The notes: generated from the sequence alone by a model not told the origin. 64,000 nucleotides of DNA from Phymorhynchus buccinoides (GCA_017654935.2 CM065693.1:57485534-57549533); one strand, 5' to 3'; shown: positions 34,089 to 45,109, counted from the first letter of the stretch. A program made the numbers and translations.

Positions 34089-34185
34089 CTGTTGGCGCGG
34101 CGCCTGTCGCTCCGCGGACTCTATCTGGTCCACCTTGCTACACATGGACTCCACCTCCAGACGGACCAACGCCTGCAGCTTCAGC
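34089..34185 (-). CDS. TICRR: TICRR exon 12
   Basis: Acceptor GGTGTTTCAG, donor CAACAG/GTCATT, phase 2 to 0. Peptide LKLQALVRLEVESMCSKVDQ, then IESAERQAPRQQ. LQALVRLE is a strong treslin middle-domain signature (LQxxLRLE-like helix in vertebrates, from memory). Confidence 0.92.
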
Positions 34186-34214
34186 CTGAAACACCCACAA
34201 CAACGGTTCACCTC

Positions 34215-34215
<1 letters not shown>

Positions 34216-34308
<93 letters not shown>

Positions 34309-34448
34309 CTTAAGTTTCTGGTATTTGGTATATATTCTAGTCACAGACACTTATCTTTGTGAAATTCGGGCTGCTCTCCCCTGGAGAGCGCGTCGCCGCC
34401 AGCACAGCATCTACCCATTTTGTGTGTGTGTGTGTGTGTGTGCATGGA

Positions 34449-34519
<71 letters not shown>

Positions 34520-34522
34520 CAA
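34216..34522. repeat. (TG)n tracts flanking a SINE-A fragment
   Basis: TG runs at 34216-34310 and 34420-34518 flank a SINE-A tail at about 34318-34412 (GTGAAATTCGGGCTGCTCTC). The first begins 30 bases upstream of exon 12's acceptor on the gene's strand, giving a (CA)n just before the polypyrimidine position. Confidence 0.9.
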
Positions 34523-34669
34523 AGTCAGTCATTTCTATGACTTCTGAGTTGTAGACAGCAGTGGAAGCCATTTTAAATCAGGACATAGAGAAGAAACCTA
34601 TTACAGTCAATCCAGCTAAAGGATCAGGAGATACTCCTACACCCATTACACTTTTAAAAAAAAGCAAAC

Positions 34670-34930
34670 CTCTGCATTCAGGGGTCAGTCGTTTCCGACC
34701 ATGACTGCCAGATAGCAGAGCAGGCAGATGCTATTCTGGCGGGCTTGGCTAGAATTTGTTTATAGCGGAGATGCCTTGCCCAGGGTACATCCCCACTCTC
34801 TCGGCCAAAGGGATTTGAGGACTGCTGGCATTGAGGAAGGTCCCCAAAGGCCAGCCCATCCCTTTGGCTGCAGCACCAGAGCAGATACCAAGGCCCCCCT
34901 CGTTCGAGAGTCATAGTCTTCCACAAGAGA
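34670..34930. repeat. Interspersed repeat (TCGTTTCCGAC family)
   Basis: Contains TCAGTCGTTTCCGACCATGA and AGATAGCAGAGCAGGCAGAT; reversed partial copy at 55110-55190 (TAGTCGGAAACGACAGACTG). Confidence 0.65.
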
Positions 34931-35384
34931 CTAAACCGTATCACGATTTTCCATTACTGTAGAAAGTCATTTATTGTACAGCTCTCATGTTACTGTTGGC
35001 CCCCAGAGATTAATGTTTCTTAAACCGTCCCACAATCATCCCGTTCAGCTTACGTCTGGTTTTCTCCAGCAGTCACTGACATTCAGGGATGAGAGAGGAC
35101 CCAAAGCTAGATATAGCGTGCCACAATCATCCCGTTCAGCCTATGTCTGGTTTTCTCCATCAGTCACTGACATTCAGGGATGAGAGAGGACCCAAAGCTA
35201 AAAAGCGTGGCACACGGCATCGTCAAAGTACTCAAACAAAACTTTGCCTGTCACATCACTTTTTTTTCGCGACTCACCTACGCGAATCTTACTGTCCGAT
35301 ACAGTTTGTGTTGGCATCCTTTGTCTATCTCCTCTTTCTTCACATGCGACGCATAATTCTCATGGTTGAAGATGAAACATTCAG

Positions 35385-35520
35385 ATTCAGATTAACTTTA
35401 TTATCCCATCATTGAGAAATTGCAGCCAGGTGCATATAAGAATCACCACAATAAACACATTTATGAAAAACAAAGAATTAGTTCGTATCACACACAGTGT
35501 TATTAGTTCATATCAATTCA
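35385..35520 (-). repeat. Retroposon 3' end
   Basis: ATTCAGATTCAGATTAACTT, then TTATCCCATCATTGAGAAAT, a common retroposon end in the reversed orientation. Confidence 0.6.
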
Positions 35521-35874
35521 TTCAATAGCTTAGAAAACATCCATATCCTCCTTTGAAGTGACACCGAGAAAGCAGCCAAACACATGGAAATGGCGCATTG
35601 CCATTGGACGTAACTGGCCAACCAAAGAGAAGCTTACAAAATTCAGTCAAGGGACTGTACTCGCGCTAGAAACTTCTTTCGTTTTCATCATGTGCGCATC
35701 TACTGCGCAAGAAGAAAGTCTACCGAACACGACGATCTCTCTGTGGGCAGTTTTTGCTTTGCTTAGTTGAATAAAAAAAAAAGCGCGAAAACGCGTAACT
35801 CTTACATCTCTGGATATTCTGAAAATTAAAAAAAGGTTTTGATGCCCAGATTACTGCACTGTCTTACCGTAAAA

Positions 35875-36268
35875 TGCGGACTATAAGCCGCTACTTTTCC
35901 CCTCAACTTTGGCCCATGCGGCTTATAGACTGATGCGGCTTATCTGTGGATTTTTTTCCATTCTACATTTATCAGTATGATTAAAACCGTTTCTGGCCAC
36001 ATTCTTCAGCCTATTTTCAGCTTCTTTAGACTCAAACCTGGTTTTGGTCATCAACAGATTCAAATCTCATGTTTAAAGTGTCTCGAGGACATTAAATACT
36101 TATGTTCTGATAGGAGAATTTCTATATTTGTGTTGGTTTGTGCACATACAATTTTGTCTGCGGCTTATAAACTGGTGCGGCTTATATGCAAATAAATACC
36201 TAATATTTTGTCAATCTAGGGGATGCGGCCTATATACAGGTGCGTCTTATAGTCCAGTTTTTACGGTA
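35875..36268. mobile_element. TIR element (TACCGTAAAA, GGACTATAAG) abutting a splice donor
   Basis: Left end TACCGTAAAATGCGGACTAT, right end ATAGTCCAGTTTTTACGGTA, with GCGGCTTAT repeats inside. The ends begin and finish in TA, the expected target duplication of Tc1/mariner-type elements. The right end lies within five bases of TICRR exon 11's donor, so the intron reads GTAAG followed by the element's TACCGTAAAA. About 390 bases, non-coding. Confidence 0.9.
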
Positions 36269-36273
36269 CTTAC

Positions 36274-36386
36274 TCTGTAAATCCCTCAGGTCTGTCCTCA
36301 GCTTGCTGTGTAGATGTGGGCAGCCCGGCCTTCAGGGCAGCGTGGATCTGCAGCACCTGCTCTTCCAGGAACTGGGCTGTGCGGCG
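36274..36386 (-). CDS. TICRR: TICRR exon 11
   Basis: Acceptor GTGTTCCATCAG, donor TTTACAGA/GTAAGT, phase 0 to 2. Peptide RRTAQFLEEQVLQIHAALKA, then GLPTSTQQAEDRPEGFTE: a long helix and a loop. Its donor abuts a TIR element and its acceptor side is followed by the 31-bp array. Confidence 0.9.
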
Positions 36387-36414
36387 CTGATGGAACACAC
36401 ACCACGGGTCAAAG

Positions 36415-38272
36415 GCATTCTCTCAACCCTGAAATGACGCGTTTCTATGTTCTCTCAATCCTGAAATGACGCGTTTCTATGTTCTCTCAACCCTGAAATG
36501 ACGCGTTTCTATGTTCTCTCATTCCTGAAATGACGCGTTTCTATGTTCTCTCATTCCTGAAATGACGCGTTTCTATGTTCTCTCATTCCTGAAATGACGC
36601 GTTTCTATGTTCTCTCATTCCTGAAATGACGCGTTTCTATGTTCTCTCAACCCTGAAATGACGCGTTTCTATGTTCTCTCAACCCTGAAATGACGCGTTT
36701 CTATGTTCTCTCAATCCTGAAATGACGCGTTTCTATGTTCTCTCATTCCTGAAATGACGCGTTTCTATGTTCTCTCAATCCTGAAATGACGCGTTTCTAT
36801 GTTCTCTCAACCCTGAAATGACGCGTTTCTATGTTCTCTCAATCCTGAAATGACGCGTTTCTATGTTCTCTCATTCCTGAAATGACGCGTTTCTATGTTC
36901 TCTCATTCCTGAAATGACGCGTTTCTATGTTCTCTCATTCCTGAAATGACGCGTTTCTATGTTCTCTCATTCCTGAAATGACGCGTTTCTATGTTCTCTC
37001 AATCCTGAAATGACGCGTTTCTATGTTCTCTCATCCTGAAATGACGCGTTTCTATCCTGAAATGACGCGTTTCTATGTTCTCTCATTCCTGAAATGACGC
37101 GTTTCTATGTTCTCTCAACCCTGAAATGACGCGTTTCTATGTTCTCTTTCCTGAAATGACGCGTTTCTATGTTCTCTCAATCCTGAAATGACGCGTTTCT
37201 ATGTTCTCTCATTCCTGAAATGACGCGTTTCTATGTTCTCTCATTCCTGAAATGACGCGTTTCTATGTTCTCTCAACCCTGAAATGACGCGTTTCTATGT
37301 TCTCTCAACCCTGAAATGACGCGTTTCTATGTTCTCTCAATCCTGAAATGACGCGTTTCTATGTTCTCTTCCTGAAATGACGCGTTTCATGTTCTCTCCT
37401 GAAATGACGCGTTTCTATGTTCTCTCATTCCTGAAATGACGCGTTTCTATGTTCTCTCATTCCTGAAATGACGCGTTTCTATGTTCTCTCATTCCTGAAA
37501 TGACGCGTTTCTATGTTCTCTCAACCCTGAAATGACGCGTTTCTATGTTCTCTCATTCCTGAAATGACGCGTTTCTATGTTCTCTCATTCCTGAAATGAC
37601 GCGTTTCTATGTTCTCTCATTCCTGAAATGACGCGTTTCTATGTTCTCTCATTCCTGAAATGACGCGTTTCTATGTTCTCTCCTGAAATGACGCGTTTCT
37701 ATGTTCTCTCATTCCTGAAATGACGCGTTTCTATGTTCTCTCATTCCTGAAATCTCTCAACCCTGAAATGACGCGTTTCTATGTTCTCTCATTCCTGAAA
37801 TGACGCGTTTCTATGTTCTCTCATTCCTGAAATGACGCGTTTCTATGTTCTCTCATTCCTGAAATGACGCGTTTCTATGTTCTCTCATTCCTGAAATGAC
37901 GCGTTTCTATGTTCTCTCATTCCTGAAATGACGCGTTTCTATGTTCTCTCATTCCTGAAATGACGCGTTTCTATGTTCTCTCAATCCTGAAATGACGCGT
38001 TTCTATGTTCTCTCAACCCTGAAATGACGCGTTTCTATGTTCTCTCATTCCTGAAATGACGCGTTTCTATGTTCTCTCATTCCTGAAATGACGCGTTTCT
38101 ATGTTCTCTCATTCCTGAAATGACGCGTTTCTATGTTCTCTCATCCTGAAATGACGCGTTTCTATGTTCTCTCATTCCTGAAATGACGCGTTTCTATGTT
38201 CTCTCAATCCTGAAATGACGCGTTTCTATGTTCTCTCAATCCACGCGTTTCTATGTTCTCTCAACCAGACAA
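36415..38272 (-). repeat. 31-bp minisatellite, about 59 copies, upstream of exon 11
   Basis: Unit CCTGAAATGACGCGTTTCTA plus TGTTCTCTCAA, with TCAACC/TCAATC/TCATTC variants and a few short units. It starts about 30 bases from the exon 11 acceptor. On the gene's strand every unit contains GCGTCATTTCAGG, a plausible 3' splice site, and one ACGCGT with two CpG sites. Confidence 0.96.
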
Positions 38273-38324
38273 TCTTCCCATGGGTATGACGGGCATGATG
38301 GTAATGAAGACAAATGATGACGAC

Positions 38325-38400
38325 GACATCATAATAATAATAATAAACGGACACTTACATAGTGCTTTTTATCGAGCACAAAGCGCTTTACAATCAGCAT
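38325..38400 (-). repeat. Retroposon tail with (AAT)n
   Basis: (AAT)n, then AGTGCTTTTTATCGAGCACA and AAGCGCTTTACAATCAGCAT; the same class of tail as at 28310-28385. CA-rich sequence follows to 38600. Confidence 0.7.
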
Positions 38401-38606
38401 TGAAACACTCTACGCACACACATGCACAACAGAAAACACACGTATGTGCACCCACGCGAGTGAACGCGCACTCAAACTCAGAGACACATACTTGCACTAG
38501 CCGAACACAATCTCTCCTTTTGCAAGCACATATACCCACACAGAACAGCATGCACACCTGCTCGGAAGAGCGGCCTTGGGCGCATGCACACTCACACTCG
38601 TGCACA

Positions 38607-38836
38607 CAGGGCTCCCAGGGACCCCCATTTGGGAGTGCTAAAATTCTAAAGGACCCTCTAAAAGAATGTGCAGGGGGTCCCAAGGATGCACTAGAAACAT
38701 TATTTTTAGCATTCGCAATGCCACTGGGATCCTCTATCCCGCCTCTAGGACCCTCTATCCCGCCTCTAGGACCCTCTATACTGTAAGTGAAGGAGTCCCT
38801 GGGACCCCTTGTTTTGCGGGACGATTGGGAGCCCTG
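38607..38836. mobile_element. TIR element (GCTCCCAGGGACC family)
   Basis: Begins GGGCTCCCAGGGACCCCCAT and ends GGGACGATTGGGAGCCC; the block GACCCTCTATCCCGCCTCTA is doubled inside. Sister of 13161-13387 and 41549-41864. In TICRR intron 10, 40 bases from exon 10. Confidence 0.88.
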
Positions 38837-38875
38837 CGCTCACAAATTACATACATACACATACTAATAACCTAC

Positions 38876-39033
38876 CTGTGGACAGGGGTGTGGCTGTCTG
38901 GTGAAGAACTGCAGGGTCACAGACACCAAGGTTCGAGCGGCGGTTTCCAGGTGACCCCCCTCCCCCCCTCCCCGCAGCCCCCAGCGGTACTCCTGACCAA
39001 CAAACTGACACAGGTCCTCCTCGCTCCTCACGT
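38876..39033 (-). CDS. TICRR: TICRR exon 10
   Basis: Acceptor TTGTTTCAG, donor CCACAG/GTAGGT, phase 1 to 0. Peptide VRSEEDLCQFVGQEYRWGLR, a Gly-rich run, then LETAARTLVSVTLQFFTRQP. Helices of the middle domain separated by a Gly-rich loop coded by poly(G). Confidence 0.9.
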
Positions 39034-39202
39034 CTGAAACAAAAGCAACAACAACAGCATACAGTATTAACACCGCGCTACATCTTGATATAAATCAAAT
39101 CAAAGCGCACACACACGTTGTTAGCGCAGGGATCCACTGAACGGCGACCTGGCTGTGTGGTGCGAGGTTGCAGAGAAGATGCTGTGTCTCTCCTTCCAGT
39201 TA

Positions 39203-39841
39203 CAGAGCTGATTCTAGGATTTTGAAAAAGTGGGGGGGTGCCCCCCCCCCCCCCCCCCTAAGAATGAAAAAAGGGGGGCAGGTCCAATGGATATGAGGGG
39301 AAGGGGGGGGGGGGGGTTCCGATTCAATCTTCACTAGCCATGGCCACTTCTTCAGCCACTCGTCTTGGAACCGGTGTTCCCTCGCACTAGTGCCGTTATC
39401 TTTGGGCTGCTTCTCCGAGACTGTTGATGCAGTAGCTGTTTCTGCAACATCTTCTGCACACTCGTTTGGCAGAGGATTTCTTTTTTTTACTTTGCCGCCA
39501 TCAAAAATCAAAGTCGAAGAGCGTCGTTGTCCGCTTCATTTTGAAGAAAATTCAACATGGCGGGTAGGACTCTCGCAACTTGTCGGTAAAACGAGATGAA
39601 TGCGATTAGTTGATTTACACTAACATTGTAAAGGAACCAATGAAATGTCGAGAAATCGTTCATTCCTGCTCGATGCTTTCGGTTTGTGCAGACGACGAAG
39701 GAATTTCCGCAGCGATCGGTAAAAAGTGCGGGCAGTTCTGCAAATATCCGGGTGTCGGCCCGCGTTTAGACCCGATTATAGCGGGAAGGAACAGATTTTT
39801 GGGGGATCGTACCAATCCTGCACCCTAGAATCAGCTCTGGT
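39203..39841 (-). mobile_element. hAT-like non-autonomous element with broken N-terminal ORF
   Basis: Ends CAGAGCTGATTCTAGG and CCTAGAATCAGCTCTG. On the minus strand an ATG near 39536 starts MKRTTTLFDFDF and is then broken; a continuing frame has AREHRFQDEWLKKWPWL, which looks like the start of a TTF-type zinc-finger region of hAT-related proteins. It shares MKRTxTLFDF with 26348-27131. It sits between TICRR exons 9 and 10. A C19 run lies at 39241-39258. Confidence 0.75.
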
Positions 39842-39870
39842 TCCATCTTCTCTCTTTGGAGCCTGTAGAC

Positions 39871-39911
39871 TCTGGACCGCTGACCTGCCGTCAGTCAGGA
39901 AGACGTCATCA
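39871..39911 (-). CDS. TICRR: TICRR exon 9 (short, tentative)
   Basis: The only reading frame open across this stretch gives DDVFLTDGRSAVQ, which joins VRSEED of exon 10 through an Asn codon. Acceptor CTCTCTTCAG; donor CCAGA/GTCTAC is weak, while a nearer GGCAG/GTCAGC would break the phase into exon 10. Start phase 2 does not match exon 8's strong donor. Confidence 0.6.
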
Positions 39912-39999
39912 CTGAAGAGAGAGAAAAGCAAAAGAAACAAAAACACAATACCAGACCTGTTTACCCTCAAATCAGGATTCATGTGTTAGAAATCCAACA

Positions 40000-41060
40000 T
40001 AAGTGTATTTTTCACAAAATCGGAGTACTCCAACAGGAAAGTTTAAAACAACTGAGTGCAAACATGCATACATTTTATAACAACTTATAGAAATACTATG
40101 TCAAGTGTCATCCATTATTTACAACAACAGCACACACACACTGGACCGACTCCTACCCAGAGTGAGTGGCTATGGGCTCAATGGGAAGACTGAAACCACA
40201 CAGTCGAGTTTCATCCGCTTAACGGATGCGATTCTGAGAGTGTTGCTCTAATTGCAAGACCAACACTGCAGGTGTCTGTAGTTCTCGGGCCTGGTTAACG
40301 CCGGGATATCATTATGAAAGGAAGCGTAGAATACAGCCCTGCCATGCAGTCTCAGACCGATACGGAACTCCATAGCATCATCATCATCGTTATCATCGGC
40401 CTCATTTTCCATCAATCATAAAATTAAAAAATGTCTCAAATTCGGTGGCTTTACATGCCCTGCTCTCATGGTGACCTCAGTTTCGGCTTCCAATCCAGTC
40501 TATGCCTTGGTGCGTTCGGGTCAAAGTCATGGGGATCAGTGTGTTCTGGGGAGCTGTCGGTGGACGGTCGTGGTGGCGCCCTCGGAGGAGGACCTCACTC
40601 ACGCTGGCTCCGCGACTAAGAGAATAGTGTCGTCAGTAGGGGGCTTAGTAGGTGGTGTCCTGAACAGGCTCCACTGAACTCCACCGAAGTGACTCAGCAG
40701 ACGTGCAGTGTCTCCTCGGTTGGTTGCTTCCTGACGGTCTAACATAGATTCGCTCCCCTTGGACTGCTGGTCTCGGTTTCTACGACTTGAACAAACCCGG
40801 GTGTAGCTGCGAATTGGGATTCGGAACGAGCGGTGTGGGAGCAATGCCACTGTACAGCCCAGAAGATGGGACAGCAAAAAAAAAAAAAAAAAAAAAACAA
40901 AAAGAAGAACAGCACACACACACAGATCACACCAGTTTCCTGAATCAGGCAATATACAGAAATGAGTCACATTTTGTTCACCCTATTTTTTCCCCATGTA
41001 CCATATTTATCATATTGTTGTCAGATATGTGCACAAAACATGGTGACATCTTATGGGTAC
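40000..41060. other. TICRR intron 8 sequence
   Basis: Holds repetitive sequence at 40130-40420 and a block at 40660-40880 similar to 58430-58610 (GCAGTGTCTCCTC, GTTGCTTCCTGACG), plus an A20 run at 40875. I looked here for a further TICRR exon and found none convincing. Confidence 0.5.
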
Positions 41061-41065
41061 ACAGG

Positions 41066-41098
41066 TCTGCAATACACACACACACACACACACTGACA

Positions 41099-41147
<49 letters not shown>
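41066..41147. repeat. (CA)n microsatellite
   Basis: CA runs at 41075-41095 and 41099-41145 in TICRR intron 8, close to the exon 8 donor. Confidence 0.95.
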
Positions 41148-41181
41148 ACACTTCAACTTCCTGAGAACAACCTGAACTCAC

Positions 41182-41411
41182 CAGCTTGGCAGATGTGAGG
41201 GTCAGCAGGGACAACCCCCACCACATCTGGCGTGCCCTGAGCCACCCCCAGCGGGCAGTCTCCGGCTCCTCCCATTCCTCCTCCTCCCGCCCCTGGTCCC
41301 CCTCCCCCATCCACCTCGTCCTGCCCCCCCAGACTGGAGGTGGACAGACTCCGGGCCTTCATCACCATCAGACGTCCCCGAGTCAGGATGCTCTCGTGAT
41401 GGGCGCTTTTC
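41182..41411 (-). CDS. TICRR: TICRR exon 8
   Basis: Acceptor CGTTGCCCAG, start phase 2 (G completes Arg from exon 7). Peptide KSAHHESILTRGRLMVMKAR, a Gly-rich linker, then TPDVVGVVPADPHICQA. The best donor is GCTG/GTGAGT (end 41182, phase 1), but exon 9 needs phase 2; GGTGA/GTTCAG (end 41178) or TTCAG/GTTGTT (end 41172) would fit. Either a weak donor is used or a small exon was missed. Confidence 0.82.
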
Positions 41412-41548
41412 CTGGGCAACGAGCAGGCATTGTGTGTTTAAAGGCACGACAGGGCTATAAAAGACTAGACCCGCATCCTGGGATGGGGTCTCAGTTGCCA
41501 GTGGGAGAAAGAGCAAGGAACAAGCCAGCGTGTCTTCCTGGCTGTGCC

Positions 41549-41864
41549 AGGGCTCCCAATCGTCCCGCAAAACAAGGGGTCCCAGGGACTCCTTCACTTA
41601 CAGTATAGAGGGTCCTAGAGGAGGGATAGAGGGTCCCAGTGACATTTTGAATGCTAAAAAAAGAATATTTGTATCAAGAGCACCTGAAAACAATGGATGT
41701 TGAAAGTTCCTTGACAGGTCAAAACTTGGAATGCAAAGACTATGGCTTGTTATTTTGCCCATTTTTACTGTGCATCCCTGGGACCCCCTGCACATTGTTT
41801 TAGAGGGTCCTTTAGAATTATAGTACTTCATAGACCCCCAAATGGGGGTCACTGGGAGCCCTGC
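41549..41864. mobile_element. TIR element (GCTCCCAGGGACC family), reversed
   Basis: Begins GGGCTCCCAATCGTCCCGCA and ends GGGGGTCACTGGGAGCCC. Longest of the three copies, with about 90 bases of extra middle sequence. Confidence 0.88.
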
Positions 41865-42727
41865 TGTGCGCTTTGGCTTGGATCAGGATCTGGTTGTTCT
41901 ATGTTGAAGGAGCCTATGAAGGCCATTGATTCAACGGAATGGGAGAGCGCACTGAGAGTTGACCTGATAAATATGTGGATCTACTGCCTGGGTGCTAAAG
42001 ACTTGCCTGAAGTCTAGTTGTAAAAACCTTACCTTTCTCACTAGTTTGAAAAAGGAAGGGTTTCACTCGCAGCGTCAAGCAGAAACTGCCATTCTTATTA
42101 ATAGTACTGAACGTAACAAGTGGTGCTTGTCATGTCATTATGTCTGCAGTGACTGCTTCTATAAAAACGTCACCAGAACAAGTTGGTTGCAAGTCGGTTA
42201 TGGAAAAAAAGAAACGATGTCATCTTTCAAACAGTGCCCAAGGTTTGCTCTGATAAAACTAGTGAAGAGAACATTCTAGAATAGTAGAGACGTGAACAAG
42301 CAAACACAAACTGTCAGTAACTCTGTTACTGAATAAGCTTAGTGAGATCTAGACTGACAAAGTTGTGAAGAATGAGTGAGCCATTGCGGCATGCGCTCGT
42401 TTTTCATCGTTCTGCATAATTCACCAATAAATTAATTAAACATTAAGGCTGCACCTAACATAAATATATTCAAAAATCTTCTGCACAAACACACAATGAT
42501 GTCAAATTTTTATACTACTTTCGATGAATAAAAAAAGAAAAAAAAAGAAGAAAAAGTCCATTCCATATTTTTGTTAAATTTTATAGTTTAGCTGTAGAAA
42601 GCAAGCCACCTTGAAACAAATCAAAGTCACAAACGAGAAAGGGCGTAAAAGGGCCACGAGGCCCACTTCTAGACCTAATTACTACTACTACTACTACTAA
42701 TTGCGTTGTCGTTTCCTTCTTTCTTAC
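41865..42727. other. TICRR intron 7 sequence
   Basis: AT-rich, with a short ACT trinucleotide run at 42680-42700 and an A/G-rich run at 42530-42555. No exon or repeat family recognised. Confidence 0.5.
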
Positions 42728-42949
42728 CTTCCCTCTGAGGCACTGAGGGAAGAGCTGGAGCGCTCGGCAGAGTCCCCCCGGGTCTGGGGGAAGGAGGAGG
42801 AGGCCGAGGAGGAGGGGGGGTAGAGGGGGGTGCTCTGCTGGGAAGGGGGGGGGAGGAAGGGGGGCTGGTTCTCCCGCCGGTAGGCCTGCTTCAGCTGACG
42901 CAGCACACGCTTCGACGATTTGGAAACGTCAAACGTTGTGCTCGGCAAT
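42728..42949 (-). CDS. TICRR: TICRR exon 7
   Basis: Acceptor GAACCACCACAG, donor GAGGGAAG/GTAAGA, phase 2 to 2. Peptide LPSTTFDVSKSSKRVLRQLK, then QAYRRENQPP, a Pro/Ser-rich loop, and RSSSSLSASEGR. The SKRVLRQLKQAY helix marks the start of the Sld3-treslin middle region. Confidence 0.9.
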
Positions 42950-43409
42950 CTGTGGTGGTTCAAAACGTGTATGTGAATTTGTGATATATATATATACAGA
43001 GATACATGAAAGTATACACACATGTATGCATGTGCCTCACATACACACATACAGTGACACACAGAATGCATCGTGCACACTAACACTCACACACACAGAC
43101 AGATTCATGCATGAAAACATACACACGCATGTGTCGCACCCACCCACCAGAGATTATTGGCAAGCCCGGGTCACTGACCAGTATTGATGGTGATTTGACC
43201 CCTCATTTTGTGCAGCCATGGGTCATCTGTCCCATGAAGTTTGCAATATATTTTAAGTATAATACTACAGTGACACATTATTGGCCCATTATTTTGGAAA
43301 TTGACCCATCATTTTCTGTATTGTCATCTGACCCATGAAGCTTGAACACAATCTGAAGCTCTGACCCCCACACACAGATTCATGCATGAAAGTATGCACA
43401 CACACACAG

Positions 43410-44345
43410 ACACACCTGTCAGTAAGGTTGTCCAGAGCGGTGTTGCTGTGGGGCAGGCTGCCAGCCATGTACCAGGGATTCAGCACACCCACCCACAGAG
43501 GACCTCCACATAGACACACACACACACAGACAGACAGACCTGTCAGTAAGGTTGTCCAGAGCGGTGTTGCTGTGGGGCACGCTGCCAGCCATGTACCAGG
43601 GGTTCAGCACACCCACCCAGAGGACCTCCACACAGACACACACACACAGACACAGACCTGTCAGTAAGGTTGTCCAGAGCGGTGTTGCTGTGGGGCAGGC
43701 TGCCAGCCATGTACCAGGGATTCAGCACGCCCACCCCAGACAGAGGACCTCCACACAGACAGACAGACCTGTCAGTAAGGTTGTCCAGAGCGGTGTTGCT
43801 GTGGGGCAGGCTGCCAGCCATGTACCAGGGATTCAGCACGCCCACCCACAGAGGACCTCCACACACATTTGACAGACCTGTCAGTAAGGTTGTCCAGAGC
43901 GGTGTTGCTGTGGGGCAGGCTGCCAGCCATGTACCAGGGATTCAGCACGCCCACCCACAGAGGACCTCCACACAGACACACAGACAGACAGACCTGTCAG
44001 TAAGGTTGTCCAGAGCGGTGTTGCTGTGGGGCAGGCTGCCAGCCATGTACCAGGGATTCAGCACGCCCACCCACAGAGGACCTCCACACAGACACACACA
44101 CACACAGACAGACAGACCTGTCAGTAAGGTTGTCCAGAGCGGTGTTGCTGTGGGGCAGGCTGCCAGCCATGTACCAGGGGTTCAGCACGCCCACCCACAG
44201 AGGACCTCCATACACACACACACAGACACACACACACAGACAGACAGACCTGTCAGTAAGGTTGTCCAGAGCGGTGTTGCTGTGGGGCAGGCTGCCAGCC
44301 ATGTACCAGGGATTCAGCACGCCCACCCACAGAGGACCTCCCTCC
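43410..44345 (-). repeat. Exon-plus-donor minisatellite of TICRR exon 6 (8 copies)
   Basis: CCTGTCAGTAAGGTTGTCC occurs at about 43415, 43538, 43656, 43768, 43878, 43992, 44118 and 44249, at 108-131-base spacing, separated by CA/GACA repeats. Each unit carries about 88 bases of exon 6 (GGPLWVGVLNPWYMAGS to LDNLTD) and the donor GACAG/GTCTGT. Only the copy nearest exon 5 has the unique 5' exon part. A copy spliced in series would add 88 bases and shift the frame. Confidence 0.93.
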
Positions 44346-44379
44346 GAGCTCCACCCGCGGGGCCCCACCCGACACGCGC
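44250..44379 (-). CDS. TICRR: TICRR exon 6
   Basis: Acceptor TGGTGTGCAG, donor CTGACAG/GTCTGT, phase 1 to 2. Peptide ACRVGPRGWSSEGGP, LWVGVLNPWYMAGSLPHSN, TALDNLTD. Treslins have a comparable W-x-PWY motif before the middle domain. The donor is not close to consensus, and seven further copies of this exon end lie downstream. Confidence 0.88.
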
Positions 44380-45109
44380 CTGCACACCAGGGGTCAAAGG
44401 TCAAAGGTCACTACCATGGAGGTCACGTTTCCAAAAGCAAAACTCTCCACTATAAGCAGGCATTGGAATTGAGGAATTTCGGAAAAATAGAATGTGTCTT
44501 CTTAACATGAAAAAGTAGGAGAAACACAAGGCATTTGTCCTACCAGTTAATGAAAGGTCACTCGCGCAAACCGCGAAATTACGTCCCTTGGCTACTCGCG
44601 AACATTTTCTATTGGTCCAAGTGCTTGGGGAGTACAACGGGCGGGGTCCAGGGGCCGTGTAGAGCCATGTGGGGTTCAGGGCCAACCGAAAATTGAATAT
44701 TGTTGTTTTTTAGAGAGCCATTTTGCAGCCTCTCCTAAAACTAGTAAAAGATGAACTGGTAAAGGTGATGCAAAAAGTGCAATGAAACAAGTTATTATTT
44801 TACATGTTCGGCACTGAATCTTGATAGAAATCAAATCAAAGCGCACACACGCTTTAGCATTCATAACGCATTTAAACAAAAATGCAATACAAAGCGAACA
44901 CACACGTATGACATAAATGGTATACAGCAGAAACAGACCTAGAGGCAAGAGAGAGAAGAGAAAGAGAGTGGAGCCTCAATGACGGGGGAACAGGTGGGTT
45001 TTGAGGTTAGATTTGAAAGCAGAGAGGGTCGGTCGCTGACGGGGGGAAAGAGGAAGTTTCTTCCAAGATGTAGGTCCTGAGACAGAAAAAGAGCACACAC
45101 ACATACAGA

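Noticed and set aside
36415..38272. CRISPR-like appearance of a 31-bp repeat array
   Set aside because: Units are directly adjacent without unique spacers, and the setting is an animal intron. It is a minisatellite.
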